From NCBI GenBank assembly GCA_013698285.1, contig JACCVE010000043.1, positions 1 to 14,398 of the forward strand: a stretch of 14,398 bases of DNA, given 5' to 3'. A program made the position numbers and the translations under genes. The stretch is from Chloroflexia bacterium (GTDB lineage: Bacteria > Chloroflexota > Chloroflexia > Thermomicrobiales > UBA6265). Positions within the stretch are counted from its first letter, which is position 1; every line of letters begins with the position of its first letter. Below, one piece after another: positions 1 to 7,597 of this stretch. The notes beneath the pieces are model-generated. The model saw nothing but the letters and a program-made list of their open reading frames with translations. It made no database searches and was not told the DNA's origin.

Positions 1-261
1 GGCCACCTCTCGGTCTCCGACCTCGTCCACCGGTTGAGCCGGGAACCGGCCCGCCTGCTGAGGTTGTCCGGTGGCAACCTCGCCCCGGGGCGACCGGCCC
101 ACCTGACGGTGGTCGACCCCGACCACCGCTGGGTCGTCGGGCCAGATACCCTCCGGACCAAGAGCCCCAATACCCCACTGCTCGGGATGACGATGCGTGG
201 CAAACCCGTCCTGACCCTGGTCGGGGGAGAGGAACGATACCGTGACCGCGACCGGTCCTAG
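1..261 (+). CDS. pyrC: Dihydroorotase, C-terminal 86 residues (5' end outside window)
   Basis: The frame is open from the first base, so this is the tail of a longer gene. The translation reads LSREPARLL, then NLAPGRPAHLTVVDPD, then NTPLLGMTMRGKPVLT and a closing VGGEE. This is the usual end of a class I dihydroorotase/amidohydrolase: the last helix, the return to the small beta domain (G.L.PG..A.L...D), and the NTP..G....G.V..T..GG signature. The enzyme cyclises carbamoyl aspartate to dihydroorotate in the cytoplasm. The metal ligands and catalytic Asp lie upstream and cannot be checked. The stop overlaps the start of carA by 20 nt, which indicates translational coupling within a pyr operon. 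An allantoinase or other amidohydrolase would look similar in this segment, but the pyr neighbours make pyrC by far the likeliest. Confidence 0.88.
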   Translation, partial: GHLSVSDLVHRLSREPARLLRLSGGNLAPGRPAHLTVVDPDHRWVVGPDTLRTKSPNTPLLGMTMRGKPVLTLVGGEERYRDRDRS

Positions 262-1408
262 TCCGCTGCCCACCAAGAACGGCCAGGCGGCCCGGCCCTA
301 CCGCCCCATGACGGACGCCGCCGTGGCCCTGGCCGACGGCCGCGTCTTCCGCGGTCGCGGCTTCGGCGCCCCGGACGATGCGGACGGCGAAGCGGTCATC
401 ACGACCACCATGACCGGCTACCAGGAGGTCTGCACCGACCCATCCTTCCGGGGCCAAATCGTCTGCATGACCTATCCTCTCATCGGCAACTACGGCGTCA
501 GCCCGTCTGGCGACCAGTCCCGCCAGCCGTGGGTCGCCGGCCTGCTGGTCCGCGAGCTGAGTGAGACCCCCAATCACTGGCGTTCCACTGGCACTTTGGC
601 TGAGTACCTGGCGCGGCACGGCATCCCCGGCATCGCCGGGATCGACACCCGCGCCTTCGCCCGCCACGTCCGCACCGTCGGTGACACCCGGGCGGTCCTC
701 GTCCGCGACGCGGCGGGCTCGGATGACGCCGCCCTCATCGAACGCGCCCGGGCAGCGCCCTTGCCGGGAGAACGTGACGTGGTCGCCGAGGTGATGGCGT
801 CGGACTCCGAGACGTCTGGTCCCGAGGGCGGGCCCCTGGTCGTGATCCTCGACTGTGGCGTCAAGCGCAACATCGTCGATGCCCTGGTCCGCCATGGCGC
901 CCGCGTCACCGTCGTCCCCTACGGAACGTCCTACGCCGCGATCGCCGCCCTCGGCCCTGCTGGGATCGTCGTCTCCCCCGGTCCGGGCGACCCCGCGAAT
1001 CTCGACCATGGCCTCGATGTCGTCCGCCATATCGTCGCGGACCAGGTGCCCTATTTCGGCATCTGCCTCGGCCACCAGTTGCTCGCCCGGGCGATCGGTG
1101 CCAAGACGGAGAAACTCCGGTTCGGCCACCGGGGCGGCAACCACCCCGTCCTCGACCGCGCCACGGGCCGGGTCACGATCACCTCGCAGAACCACGGCTA
1201 CCGGGTCGATGCCGCGTCGGTCCCGACCGGCGCTGGGTGGCGAGTGTCCCTGCTAAACCTGAATGACGATTCGGTCGAGGGCCTGGCCAACGACGCCCTG
1301 CCGGTGATGACCGTCCAGTTTCACCCCGAGGCGTCCCCCGGCCCCTGGGACAACGACGACCTCTTCGGCCGCTACATGGGCATGGTCCGGGGAGACGTGG
1401 CCAGATGA
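242..1408 (+). CDS. carA: Carbamoyl-phosphate synthase, small (glutaminase) subunit
   Basis: CarA hydrolyses glutamine and channels ammonia to CarB to make carbamoyl phosphate for pyrimidine and arginine synthesis. The 388 residues show the N-terminal CarA domain (about 23-190, with DGRVFRGRGFGAP and TGYQEVCTDPS) and a class I glutamine amidotransferase domain (about 197-385). The nucleophile is Cys275 in GICLGHQ, and the His361/Glu363 pair lies in VQFHPEASPGP. SPGPGDP (245-251) is the oxyanion-region motif. The GTG start at 242 is preceded by a GGAGAGGAA ribosome binding site about 8 nt away and gives a 20-nt overlap with pyrC. An in-frame ATG at 308 would match the usual family N-terminus (about 366 aa, near the 364-382 of known CarA proteins) but has a poorly placed Shine-Dalgarno. 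carB follows 28 nt later. Function is certain; the start is less so. Confidence 0.97.
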   Translation: MTATGPSPLPTKNGQAARPYRPMTDAAVALADGRVFRGRGFGAPDDADGEAVITTTMTGYQEVCTDPSFRGQIVCMTYPLIGNYGVSPSGDQSRQPWVAGLLVRELSETPNHWRSTGTLAEYLARHGIPGIAGIDTRAFARHVRTVGDTRAVLVRDAAGSDDAALIERARAAPLPGERDVVAEVMASDSETSGPEGGPLVVILDCGVKRNIVDALVRHGARVTVVPYGTSYAAIAALGPAGIVVSPGPGDPANLDHGLDVVRHIVADQVPYFGICLGHQLLARAIGAKTEKLRFGHRGGNHPVLDRATGRVTITSQNHGYRVDAASVPTGAGWRVSLLNLNDDSVEGLANDALPVMTVQFHPEASPGPWDNDDLFGRYMGMVRGDVAR

Positions 1409-1436
1409 TCCAGACCACGACGCGGAGCGACGCGAC

Positions 1437-4400
1437 ATGGATGGGGCACCACTCGTGAACGACGTTCGCCAGATTCCCGCGCCCGGCGACATGACGAAGC
1501 GAGCGACTCCGGCGATTCCGCCCACGGTGTCGAGCGTCCTGGTGATCGGCTCCGGGCCGATCATCATCGGCCAGGCCGCCGAGTTTGACTATGCCGGGGC
1601 CCAGGCCTGCCGCTCCCTCCGCGAGGAGGGCATCCGCACCATCCTGGTTAACTCCAACCCAGCCACCATCATGACCGACGAGGGCATCGCCGACGCGGTC
1701 TACATCGAGCCCTTGACCCCGGACGTGATCCGCCGCGTCATCCAGCGGGAGCGGCCGGATGGCCTCCTCGCCACCCTCGGCGGCCAGACCGGCCTCAACC
1801 TCGCGGTCCAGGTCCACCGCCTCGGTATCCTCGACCAGTACGGCGTCCGCCTCCTCGGCACCCCCCTGTCCGCCATCGAGCAGGCTGAGGACCGCGCCCT
1901 GTTCAAGCAGATGCTGGAGGGCCTCGGCGAGCCCGTCGTCCCGAGCGTCATCGCGACGACCGTCCAGCAGGCCGTCGCTTTCGCCTCCGAGGTATCGCTG
2001 CCGCTCGTCATCCGCCCCGCCTACACCCTCGGCGGCACCGGTGGCGGCATCGCCCACACCATGGACGACCTGCGCCGGATCGCCGGGGGCGGCATCGCCG
2101 CTAGCCCGATCGGCCAGGTCCTGATCGAACGCTCCCTGCTCGGCTGGAAGGAACTCGAGTACGAGGTGATGCGCGACGGCGCCGGGACCTGCATCACCAT
2201 CTGCAACATGGAGAACATCGACCCGATGGGGGTCCACACCGGCGACAGCATCGTCGTCGCCCCCTCCCAGACTCTCACCGACCGCGAGTACCAGATGCTC
2301 CGTACCTCGGCCCTGCGGATCATCAGTGCCCTCGGCATCGAGGGTGGCTGCAACGTCCAATACGCCCTCGACCCGGCGTCGATGGACTATGCCGTCATCG
2401 AGGTCAACCCCCGCGTCAGCCGCTCCTCCGCCCTGGCCTCGAAGGCCACCGGCTACCCGATCGCCCGCATCTCGGCCAAGATCGCCGTCGGCCGCCGCCT
2501 CGCCGACCTGCGAAACCCGATCACCGGCCAGACCACGGCCGCCTTCGAGCCGGCCCTCGACTACGTCGTCGCCAAGATCCCCCGCTGGCCGTTCGACAAG
2601 TTCAGCCGCGCCGACCGGACCATCGGCACCCAGATGAAGGCTACCGGCGAGGCGATGGCGATCGACCGCTCGTTCGAGGCCGCGATCCAGAAGGCCGTCC
2701 GCTCCCTGGAGACCCCCGCCGCCGACCTCGCCTGGGAGCAGCCCGGCTGGACCGACGAGGACCTCGACGACCTCATCCGTCGCCCGAACGACCAGCGCCT
2801 GTGGGCGATCATGGCCGCCCTGCGCCGGGGCTGGACTATCGCCCGGATCCATGACGCCAGCGCGATCGACCAGTGGTTCCTTTACCGGTTCGAGCACCTG
2901 GTCGCCATGGAGCGCGACCTCGCCGCCTCGCCGCTGACCCCGGCCGCCCTCTGGGAGGCCAAACGGGCCGGTTTCTCGGATCACCAGGTCGCCACCCTGA
3001 CCGGCCAGTCCGAGCGACAGGTGCGCGAGACCCGCCACCGCCTGGGCATGCTGCCCGTCTACAAGACGGTCGACACCTGCGCGGCCGAGTTCGCCGCCGA
3101 GACGCCGTACTTCTACTCCACCTACGAGGAGGAGGACGAAGCCACGCCGCTGGTCGGCGATCGGGCCCTGGTGATCGGCTCCGGCCCGATCCGGATCGGC
3201 CAGGGGATCGAGTTCGACTACTGCTCGGTCCAGGCCGCCGCCGCCCTCCGCGACGCCGGCGTCGCCGCGATCATGGTCAACTCCAACCCGGAGACGGTCT
3301 CGACCGACTTCGACGCCTCGGACCGCCTCTACTTCGAACCGCTCGACGTGGAGAGCGTCAGCGAGATCCTGGCCCACGAGGGCGTTGGTGGCACCCCGCC
3401 CGCCGCGATCACCCAGTTCGGTGGCCAGACGGCGATCAACCTGGCCGGTCCCCTCGATGAGATGGGCTTCGCCATCCTTGGCACCCCGCTCGACGCCATC
3501 GATCTGGCCGAGGACCGGTTCCGGTTCGAGGCCTTCCTGCGCGGCCTCGGCATCCCCCAACCCCCCGGCGCGGCCGTCACCTCCCTGCACGACGCCCGGG
3601 CCATCGCCGAGCGGATCGGCTATCCGGTCCTCGTCCGCCCCTCGTACGTCCTCGGTGGCCGGGCGATGGAGGTCGTCCACGGCCCGGACCACCTGGAGCG
3701 CTACATCCGCAACGCCTCCACCATGACGCCGGACCGCCCCGTCCTGGTCGACAAGTACCTGCTCGGCCGAGAGTTTGAGGTCGATGCGATCGCCGACGGG
3801 GTCGATGTCCTGATCCCCGGGGTAATGGAGCACATCGAGCGGGCCGGGGTTCATTCCGGCGACTCCTTCGCGGTCTACCCCGAGCTGAACCTGTTCCCCG
3901 CCGAGGTCGAGACCGTGGTGGACTACACGACCCGGATCGCCCTCGCGCTCGGGGTCCGCGGGCTCTGCAACATCCAGTTCGTCGTCCAGAGTGGCCGCAT
4001 CTCGGTCCTGGAGGTCAATCCGCGCTCCTCCCGGACCGTCCCGTTCCTCAGCAAGGCGACCGGGGTGCCGATGGTCAGGCTGGCCACCAACGTCGCCCTG
4101 GGCCGTTCCCTCAAGGAGCAGGGCTATCCGGGCGGACTCTGGCCCCGGCAGCCGCTGGTCGCGGTCAAGGCCCCTGTCTTCTCGATGGCCAAGCTGCGTG
4201 GGGTCGAGGTCCACCTCGGCCCGGAGATGAAATCGACCGGCGAGGTGATGGGCATCGACCGCACCTTCGAACCCGCTTTCTTCAAGGCCCTGATGTCCTC
4301 CGGCCTGGCCCTGCCCGCCCGGGGTGCGCTCTTGATCTCCCTCGCCGACGAGGACAAGGCGGACGGCCTGGCGATGCTCGGCCAGTTGATCCGGATGGGC

Positions 4401-4733
4401 TACACCCTCTTCGCCACCGAGGGCACGGCCGCCTTCATCGAGCGGAACGGGATGCCGGTCCACCTGGTCACCAAGCGGATCGGGCGGGGCTCGCCGGACG
4501 TGCTGGACGTCATCCTTCAGGGCACCGTCCACGGGGTCATCAACACCCCGGGCCCGGCCGACAAGGAGGTCCTCGACGGGCTCCAGATCCGGCGGGCGGC
4601 GGTCGAGCGCGGCATCCCGTGTATCACCTCGATCGACACCGCCCGGGCGATGGTCACGGCCATGAGCGGGGCCACGTCGGTCTATACTGTCCAACCGGTG
4701 ACGGCCTATCGAGAGAGCGGTTTTGGGTACTAG
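1437..4733 (+). CDS. carB: Carbamoyl-phosphate synthase, large (ammonia) subunit
   Basis: CarB uses two ATP to turn bicarbonate and CarA-derived ammonia into carbamoyl phosphate. The 1098-residue protein (E. coli CarB has 1073) shows the expected internal duplication. Half one spans about 31-430 (VLVIGSGPIIIGQAAEFDY; GGQTGLNL; IRPAYTLGGTGGG; IEVNPRVSRSSALASK). An oligomerisation segment runs from about 430 to 574. Half two spans about 575-955 (ALVIGSGPIRIGQGIEFDY; FGGQTAINLAG; VRPSYVLGGRAME; LEVNPRSSRTVPFLSK). A C-terminal MGS-like allosteric domain runs from about 960, with LFATEGTAAFI, the region that binds effectors such as UMP in other CarB proteins. The ATG at 1437 has a GGAG 9 nt upstream. 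The inner ATG at 1491 (MTKR) matches typical CarB N-termini but has no Shine-Dalgarno, so the first 18 residues are doubtful. No frameshift or missing motif is seen. Confidence 0.98.
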   Translation: MDGAPLVNDVRQIPAPGDMTKRATPAIPPTVSSVLVIGSGPIIIGQAAEFDYAGAQACRSLREEGIRTILVNSNPATIMTDEGIADAVYIEPLTPDVIRRVIQRERPDGLLATLGGQTGLNLAVQVHRLGILDQYGVRLLGTPLSAIEQAEDRALFKQMLEGLGEPVVPSVIATTVQQAVAFASEVSLPLVIRPAYTLGGTGGGIAHTMDDLRRIAGGGIAASPIGQVLIERSLLGWKELEYEVMRDGAGTCITICNMENIDPMGVHTGDSIVVAPSQTLTDREYQMLRTSALRIISALGIEGGCNVQYALDPASMDYAVIEVNPRVSRSSALASKATGYPIARISAKIAVGRRLADLRNPITGQTTAAFEPALDYVVAKIPRWPFDKFSRADRTIGTQMKATGEAMAIDRSFEAAIQKAVRSLETPAADLAWEQPGWTDEDLDDLIRRPNDQRLWAIMAALRRGWTIARIHDASAIDQWFLYRFEHLVAMERDLAASPLTPAALWEAKRAGFSDHQVATLTGQSERQVRETRHRLGMLPVYKTVDTCAAEFAAETPYFYSTYEEEDEATPLVGDRALVIGSGPIRIGQGIEFDYCSVQAAAALRDAGVAAIMVNSNPETVSTDFDASDRLYFEPLDVESVSEILAHEGVGGTPPAAITQFGGQTAINLAGPLDEMGFAILGTPLDAIDLAEDRFRFEAFLRGLGIPQPPGAAVTSLHDARAIAERIGYPVLVRPSYVLGGRAMEVVHGPDHLERYIRNASTMTPDRPVLVDKYLLGREFEVDAIADGVDVLIPGVMEHIERAGVHSGDSFAVYPELNLFPAEVETVVDYTTRIALALGVRGLCNIQFVVQSGRISVLEVNPRSSRTVPFLSKATGVPMVRLATNVALGRSLKEQGYPGGLWPRQPLVAVKAPVFSMAKLRGVEVHLGPEMKSTGEVMGIDRTFEPAFFKALMSSGLALPARGALLISLADEDKADGLAMLGQLIRMGYTLFATEGTAAFIERNGMPVHLVTKRIGRGSPDVLDVILQGTVHGVINTPGPADKEVLDGLQIRRAAVERGIPCITSIDTARAMVTAMSGATSVYTVQPVTAYRESGFGY

Positions 4734-4751
4734 GGATCACCGGTGGGCGAT

Positions 4752-4768
4752 CCCGGCATCATGCCGGG
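4752..4768 (+). other. Stem-loop in carB-pyrK spacer
   Basis: CCCGGCA (4752-4758) and TGCCGGG (4762-4768) form a perfect 7-bp stem with a 3-nt TCA loop, 18 nt after the carB stop. There is no T-run, so a standard intrinsic terminator is unlikely. The following sequence is G-rich (GGG at 4776, GGGG at 4784, then GGTGG at 4791) up to the preferred pyrK start at 4800. It could tune the CarAB:PyrK ratio through mRNA stability or initiation; that role is inference. Confidence 0.4.
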
Positions 4769-4799
4769 TGGCCGCGGGATGATGGGGATAGGTGGTCCG

Positions 4800-5591
4800 G
4801 TGGCGGCTGTCCGGGAGTTCGAGAGCGAGATCGTCGCGAAGCGATCCGTGATGGATGATGCCCACCTCGTCGATCTGAGCGCCCCCTCCGGGCTCGTCGC
4901 CGCCATGCGCCCCGGCCAGTTCGTGGAGGTCCTCTGCCGCGTGGATGGGTCCTACGATCCCCTCCTGCGCCGCCCATACTCTCTCTACGCGACCGATCCT
5001 GCCAACGACCGGTTCACCTTGCTGGTCCGCCCCTACGGGCGCGGCAGCGAATGGCTCGGCCAGCAACGGCCGGGCGCCACACTCGACATCCTCGGCCCCC
5101 TCGGCAACGCTTTCGAGATCAGGCCCAAGAGTCGCCACCTGCTGATGGTGGCGGGCGGGGTCGGCGCCGCGCCGCTGGTGATGCTCTCCCAACGGGCAGT
5201 CGCGCGGGGGGTGGCGGTCACCTACCTGATGGGGGCGATGGACGCCGGCAGTCTCCTGCCGGCCTCCGCCCTCCCGGCCGCCGTCGAGTACCTCGTCGCC
5301 ACGGAGGACGGCAGCCAGGGCCACCGGGGCTACGTCACCGAACTCGTCGCGGACTACATCCAGTGGGCCGACCAGATCTACTCCTGCGGCCCGGAGCCGA
5401 TGTTCCGGTCGCTGCGACAGGTCGTCCGCCAGCACCGAGTCACCCGCGAGCCCCGGGTCTGGGTCTCGGTCGAGCGAACGATGGCCTGCGGTCTCGGTGC
5501 CTGCCTCGGTTGCGTGGTCGAGACCAGGCGAGGCATGCGGACCTCGTGCGTCGATGGCCCGGTCTTCGAGATGGACGATCTCCTGTGGTGA
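4800..5591 (+). CDS. pyrK: Dihydroorotate dehydrogenase electron transfer subunit
   Basis: PyrK passes electrons from the class 1B dihydroorotate dehydrogenase PyrD to NAD+ through FAD and a [2Fe-2S] cluster, forming a PyrD2K2 complex in the cytoplasm. From GTG 4800 the protein has 263 residues (B. subtilis PyrK has 256). It shows the FAD-binding RPYS (58-61), an NAD-binding GGVGAAP (119-125), CGPEPM (196-201), and four cluster cysteines Cys230, 235, 238 and 250 with the family spacing x4, x2, x11. The frame is open from GTG 4743, but the added residues (GDPGIMPGGRGMMGIGG) are glycine-rich and unlike the family. GTG 4800 has AGGTGG 4 nt upstream. ATG 4779 and 4782 are alternatives. pyrD follows 39 nt later, in the same order as in Bacillus. 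Confidence 0.93.
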   Translation: MAAVREFESEIVAKRSVMDDAHLVDLSAPSGLVAAMRPGQFVEVLCRVDGSYDPLLRRPYSLYATDPANDRFTLLVRPYGRGSEWLGQQRPGATLDILGPLGNAFEIRPKSRHLLMVAGGVGAAPLVMLSQRAVARGVAVTYLMGAMDAGSLLPASALPAAVEYLVATEDGSQGHRGYVTELVADYIQWADQIYSCGPEPMFRSLRQVVRQHRVTREPRVWVSVERTMACGLGACLGCVVETRRGMRTSCVDGPVFEMDDLLW

Positions 5592-5630
5592 CGACCACCT
5601 GGCACGCACCGGCGGTGAGGACGGCGCGAC

Positions 5631-6602
5631 GTGGCTGATTGCTCGGTCGACCTCGCCCCGCGGAACCCGCGCGAGCTGCGGCTGGCCAACCCGGTCATCG
5701 CCGCGTCGGGCTGCTTCGGCTACGGGCTCGAGTACGCCGGCCTGATCGATGTCCAGCGCCTGGGTGCCTTCGTCAGCAAGGGCATCACCCCCGAGCACCG
5801 GTCCGGTAACCCGATGCCCCGGATCACCGAGACGGCCGGGGGGATGTTGAACGCCATCGGCCTCCAGAATCCCGGTATCAAGGGCTTCCTCAAGAAGTAC
5901 CCCCCGGTCTGGGAGGGCTGGCGCGTCCCGGCCATCGTCAATATCTCGGCCGAGCGCGTCGCCGACTTCGCGATGATGGCCCGCCTGCTCGACGAGACCC
6001 CGGGGATCGCCGGGATCGAGGTGAACATCTCCTGTCCCAATGTCGCGGCCGGGGGGTACTGCTTCGGGTGGGACGCGGCGATGTCGGCCGAGGTGACCCG
6101 AGCCGTCCGCCAGGCGACGACCCTGCCGGTGATCGTCAAGCTCAGCCCCGGCGCGATCGATATCGCCGGCGTGGCCCTGGCCGTCGAGGCGGCCGGGGCC
6201 GACGCCGTCTCCCTGATCAATACCCTGGTCGGGATGGCGATCGACATCCGGCGACGGCGTCCGATCCTCGCCAACGAGACCGGTGGCCTCTCCGGCCCTG
6301 CCATCAAGCCGGTCGCCCTGCGGATGGTCTACCAGGTCGCCGCCGTGGTCGATATCCCGGTGATCGGACTGGGTGGGATCATGGGCGTCGAGGACGCCAT
6401 CGAGTTCTTCATGGCCGGGGCATCCGCGATCCAGGTCGGCACGATGATCTTCCCCCAGCCGACCCGCCTGATGACCCTGATCGACGGCATCGACGCCTGG
6501 CTCGACGAGGCGGGCTTCCAGGACCTGTCCGGGATCATCGGCCTGGCCAACGCCGGCATGCTGGCCCGCCGCACCGCACCCGCGGTCGCGGCGGCCGGGT
6601 AG
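5631..6602 (+). CDS. pyrD: Dihydroorotate dehydrogenase, class 1B catalytic subunit
   Basis: This FMN enzyme oxidises dihydroorotate to orotate, the fourth step of UMP synthesis. The 323 residues form one TIM-barrel domain. The active-site base is Cys135 in VNISCPNV; class 2 membrane enzymes have Ser there. Lys50 in VSKGITPEHRSGNP is the FMN-contacting lysine region, NAIGLQNPG (74-82) contacts substrate, and LINTLVGMAID is the class 1 substrate/FMN motif. VIGLGGI and AIQVGTM near the C-terminus bind FMN phosphate. The absence of an N-terminal membrane helix and the adjacent pyrK both point to the NAD+-linked 1B type. The GTG start has GGTGAGGA 10 nt upstream. pyrE follows after 25 nt, and that junction is very G-rich. 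Confidence 0.96.
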   Translation: MADCSVDLAPRNPRELRLANPVIAASGCFGYGLEYAGLIDVQRLGAFVSKGITPEHRSGNPMPRITETAGGMLNAIGLQNPGIKGFLKKYPPVWEGWRVPAIVNISAERVADFAMMARLLDETPGIAGIEVNISCPNVAAGGYCFGWDAAMSAEVTRAVRQATTLPVIVKLSPGAIDIAGVALAVEAAGADAVSLINTLVGMAIDIRRRRPILANETGGLSGPAIKPVALRMVYQVAAVVDIPVIGLGGIMGVEDAIEFFMAGASAIQVGTMIFPQPTRLMTLIDGIDAWLDEAGFQDLSGIIGLANAGMLARRTAPAVAAAG

Positions 6603-6621
6603 GCCGGGGAGTAGGGGAGGG
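6597..6621 (+). promoter_or_regulatory. G-quadruplex motif over pyrD stop and pyrE ribosome binding site
   Basis: Four runs of three or more G, GGG (6597-6599), GGGG (6606-6609), GGGG (6614-6617) and GGG (6619-6621), are separated by 6, 4 and 1 nt, which fits the classical G3+N1-7 rule. The last two runs are the GGGGAGGG Shine-Dalgarno of pyrE, 6 nt from its GTG. A folded quadruplex in the mRNA would hide this site. The pattern is read directly from the sequence; folding and regulation are not shown, and such motifs arise by chance in GC-rich DNA. Confidence 0.4.
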
Positions 6622-6627
6622 ACGACG

Positions 6628-7275
6628 GTGGCCGGAAGCGGCAATGGCGACTCGGCGGGTGATGTGTTAGACGTGCTGCGGGCTGCCGGGGCCCTAAAGA
6701 GCGGCCATTTCCTGCTCTCGTCCGGGCGCCATGGGGACCGCTACATCGAGAAGTTCGACCTGCTGCGCCAGCCCAGGGCCACCGAAGCGGCCTGCCGCGG
6801 CTTCGTGGACCGGTTCGCGAGCGAGCGGATCGACATCGTCGTCGGCCCGACCACCGGCGGCATCCTGCTCGCCTTCGAGGTCGCCCGCCAGCTCGGAGTC
6901 GCCGCCGCCTACGCGGAGCGACGCGACGACGGCACGCCAGGCCGCGAGATCCGGCGTGGCACCACCTTCGTGCCGGGCGCCCGCGTCCTGGTGATCGATG
7001 ACATCCTGACCACCGGCGGGTCGGTACGGGAAACGCTGGACACCCTGGTAGCGTTGCCGGTCGCCATCGTCGCGGTCGCGGTCCTGATCGACCGGAGCGG
7101 CGGCCGGGCCGCCTTCGACGTCCCCCTCTTCAGCCTGGCCGCCCTCTCGTTCGAGACCTGGCAGCCAGTAGACTGTCCGATGTGCGCCCGGGGGGAACCG
7201 CTCGTCAAGCCGGGCACCACCGTCGATCCCGGTGGGATCGGGGCGAGTGCAGTCCTTGACCGTGACGACCGGTGA
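6628..7275 (+). CDS. pyrE: Orotate phosphoribosyltransferase, Thermus-type
   Basis: PyrE joins orotate to PRPP to give OMP. The 215-residue protein has the phosphoribosyltransferase fold, with the PRPP-binding motif VLVIDDILTTGGSV (about 120-133), HFLLSSGRHGDRYI (27-40) binding the substrate, and VVGPTTGGILLAFEVA (71-86). The C-terminus carries VDCPMCARGEPLVKPGT, a two-cysteine motif (Cys183, Cys186) typical of the Thermus-family OPRT subgroup and absent from E. coli PyrE. The start is a GTG with the strong GGGGAGGG 6 nt upstream. It is the last + strand gene of the operon; the next gene is convergent, with only 20 nt between the stops. pyrF is not found beside it, so OMP decarboxylase must be coded elsewhere or upstream. 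Confidence 0.95.
   Translation: MAGSGNGDSAGDVLDVLRAAGALKSGHFLLSSGRHGDRYIEKFDLLRQPRATEAACRGFVDRFASERIDIVVGPTTGGILLAFEVARQLGVAAAYAERRDDGTPGREIRRGTTFVPGARVLVIDDILTTGGSVRETLDTLVALPVAIVAVAVLIDRSGGRAAFDVPLFSLAALSFETWQPVDCPMCARGEPLVKPGTTVDPGGIGASAVLDRDDR
7224..7240 (+). other. Stem-loop near the 3' end of pyrE
   Basis: CGATCCC (7224-7230) and GGGATCG (7234-7240) make a perfect 7-bp stem with a GGT loop inside the last codons of pyrE. It sits at the convergent junction with the minus-strand genes. No T-run follows on either strand, so it is at best an atypical terminator or a 3'-end stabiliser; it may only reflect codon choice. Confidence 0.25.
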
Positions 7276-7295
7276 CGAGATCGGTCCGGACTGAC

Positions 7296-7514
7296 TTATT
7301 CCTCGTGCCGGTGGTGCTCCATGCGTTCGTGGAGTTGCTCCCTCAGGCCACTGATGTCCTGGAGGCGCTGGTCGATCTGCCGCAGGATGTCGATCCGGGG
7401 CCGATCGACATACTCGTCCCGCAGCTCGATGATGATCTGGGCGATCCGGGCGATCGTGCGCACCGTATGGACCGGATCGTCCTCACGGGAGGGCTGGGTG
7501 TACCCGCTCGTCAT
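7296..7514 (-). CDS. Small hypothetical protein (72 aa) downstream of ligA
   Basis: I do not recognise a family. The 72 residues are rich in charged residues and predicted helix: after a short polar N-terminus (1-15) comes VHTVRTIARIAQIIIELRDEY (15-35), then RPRIDILRQIDQRL and LREQLHERMEHHRHEE. The heptad-like spacing of I/L residues suggests an amphipathic helical hairpin or short coiled coil. No signal peptide, membrane segment or cysteine is seen. The ATG has a good ribosome binding site (GGGAGAGAG about 5 nt upstream on the minus strand). Amino-acid composition is protein-like, unlike the Arg/Pro/Ser-rich shadow frames opposite. It lies 83 nt after the ligA stop and may be co-transcribed with it. 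It ends 20 nt from the convergent pyrE stop. A link with ligation is not shown. Confidence 0.7.
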   Translation of the reverse strand: MTSGYTQPSREDDPVHTVRTIARIAQIIIELRDEYVDRPRIDILRQIDQRLQDISGLREQLHERMEHHRHEE

Positions 7515-7563
7515 GCTGACTCTCTCCCGCGTGGTGGTCGCTCGTGTGATCGTCGTCCTCGGA

Positions 7564-7586
7564 GCGCCGGTAGGGTAGCACGGCGC
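7564..7586 (-). other. Stem-loop after ligA
   Basis: GCGCCG (7564-7569) and CGGCGC (7581-7586) can pair with an 11-nt loop, starting 11 nt beyond the ligA stop. There is no T-run on the minus strand, so an intrinsic terminator is doubtful. It could reduce read-through into, or protect transcripts upstream of, the 72-aa gene. Confidence 0.25.
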
Positions 7587-7597
7587 CGGGCCACTGG

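Noticed and set aside
1179..4694. A 1171-codon open frame on the minus strand opposite carA/carB
   Set aside because: It is exactly antisense to carB, whose motifs are complete. Its translation is dominated by Gly, Asp, Val, Arg and Leu in GD/DG/VDR patterns typical of the complement of GC-rich codons, and shows no domain.
4737..6644. A 635-codon minus-strand open frame opposite pyrK and pyrD
   Set aside because: Antisense shadow of two well-supported genes, with the same Asp/Gly/Arg/His-rich composition and no recognisable motif.
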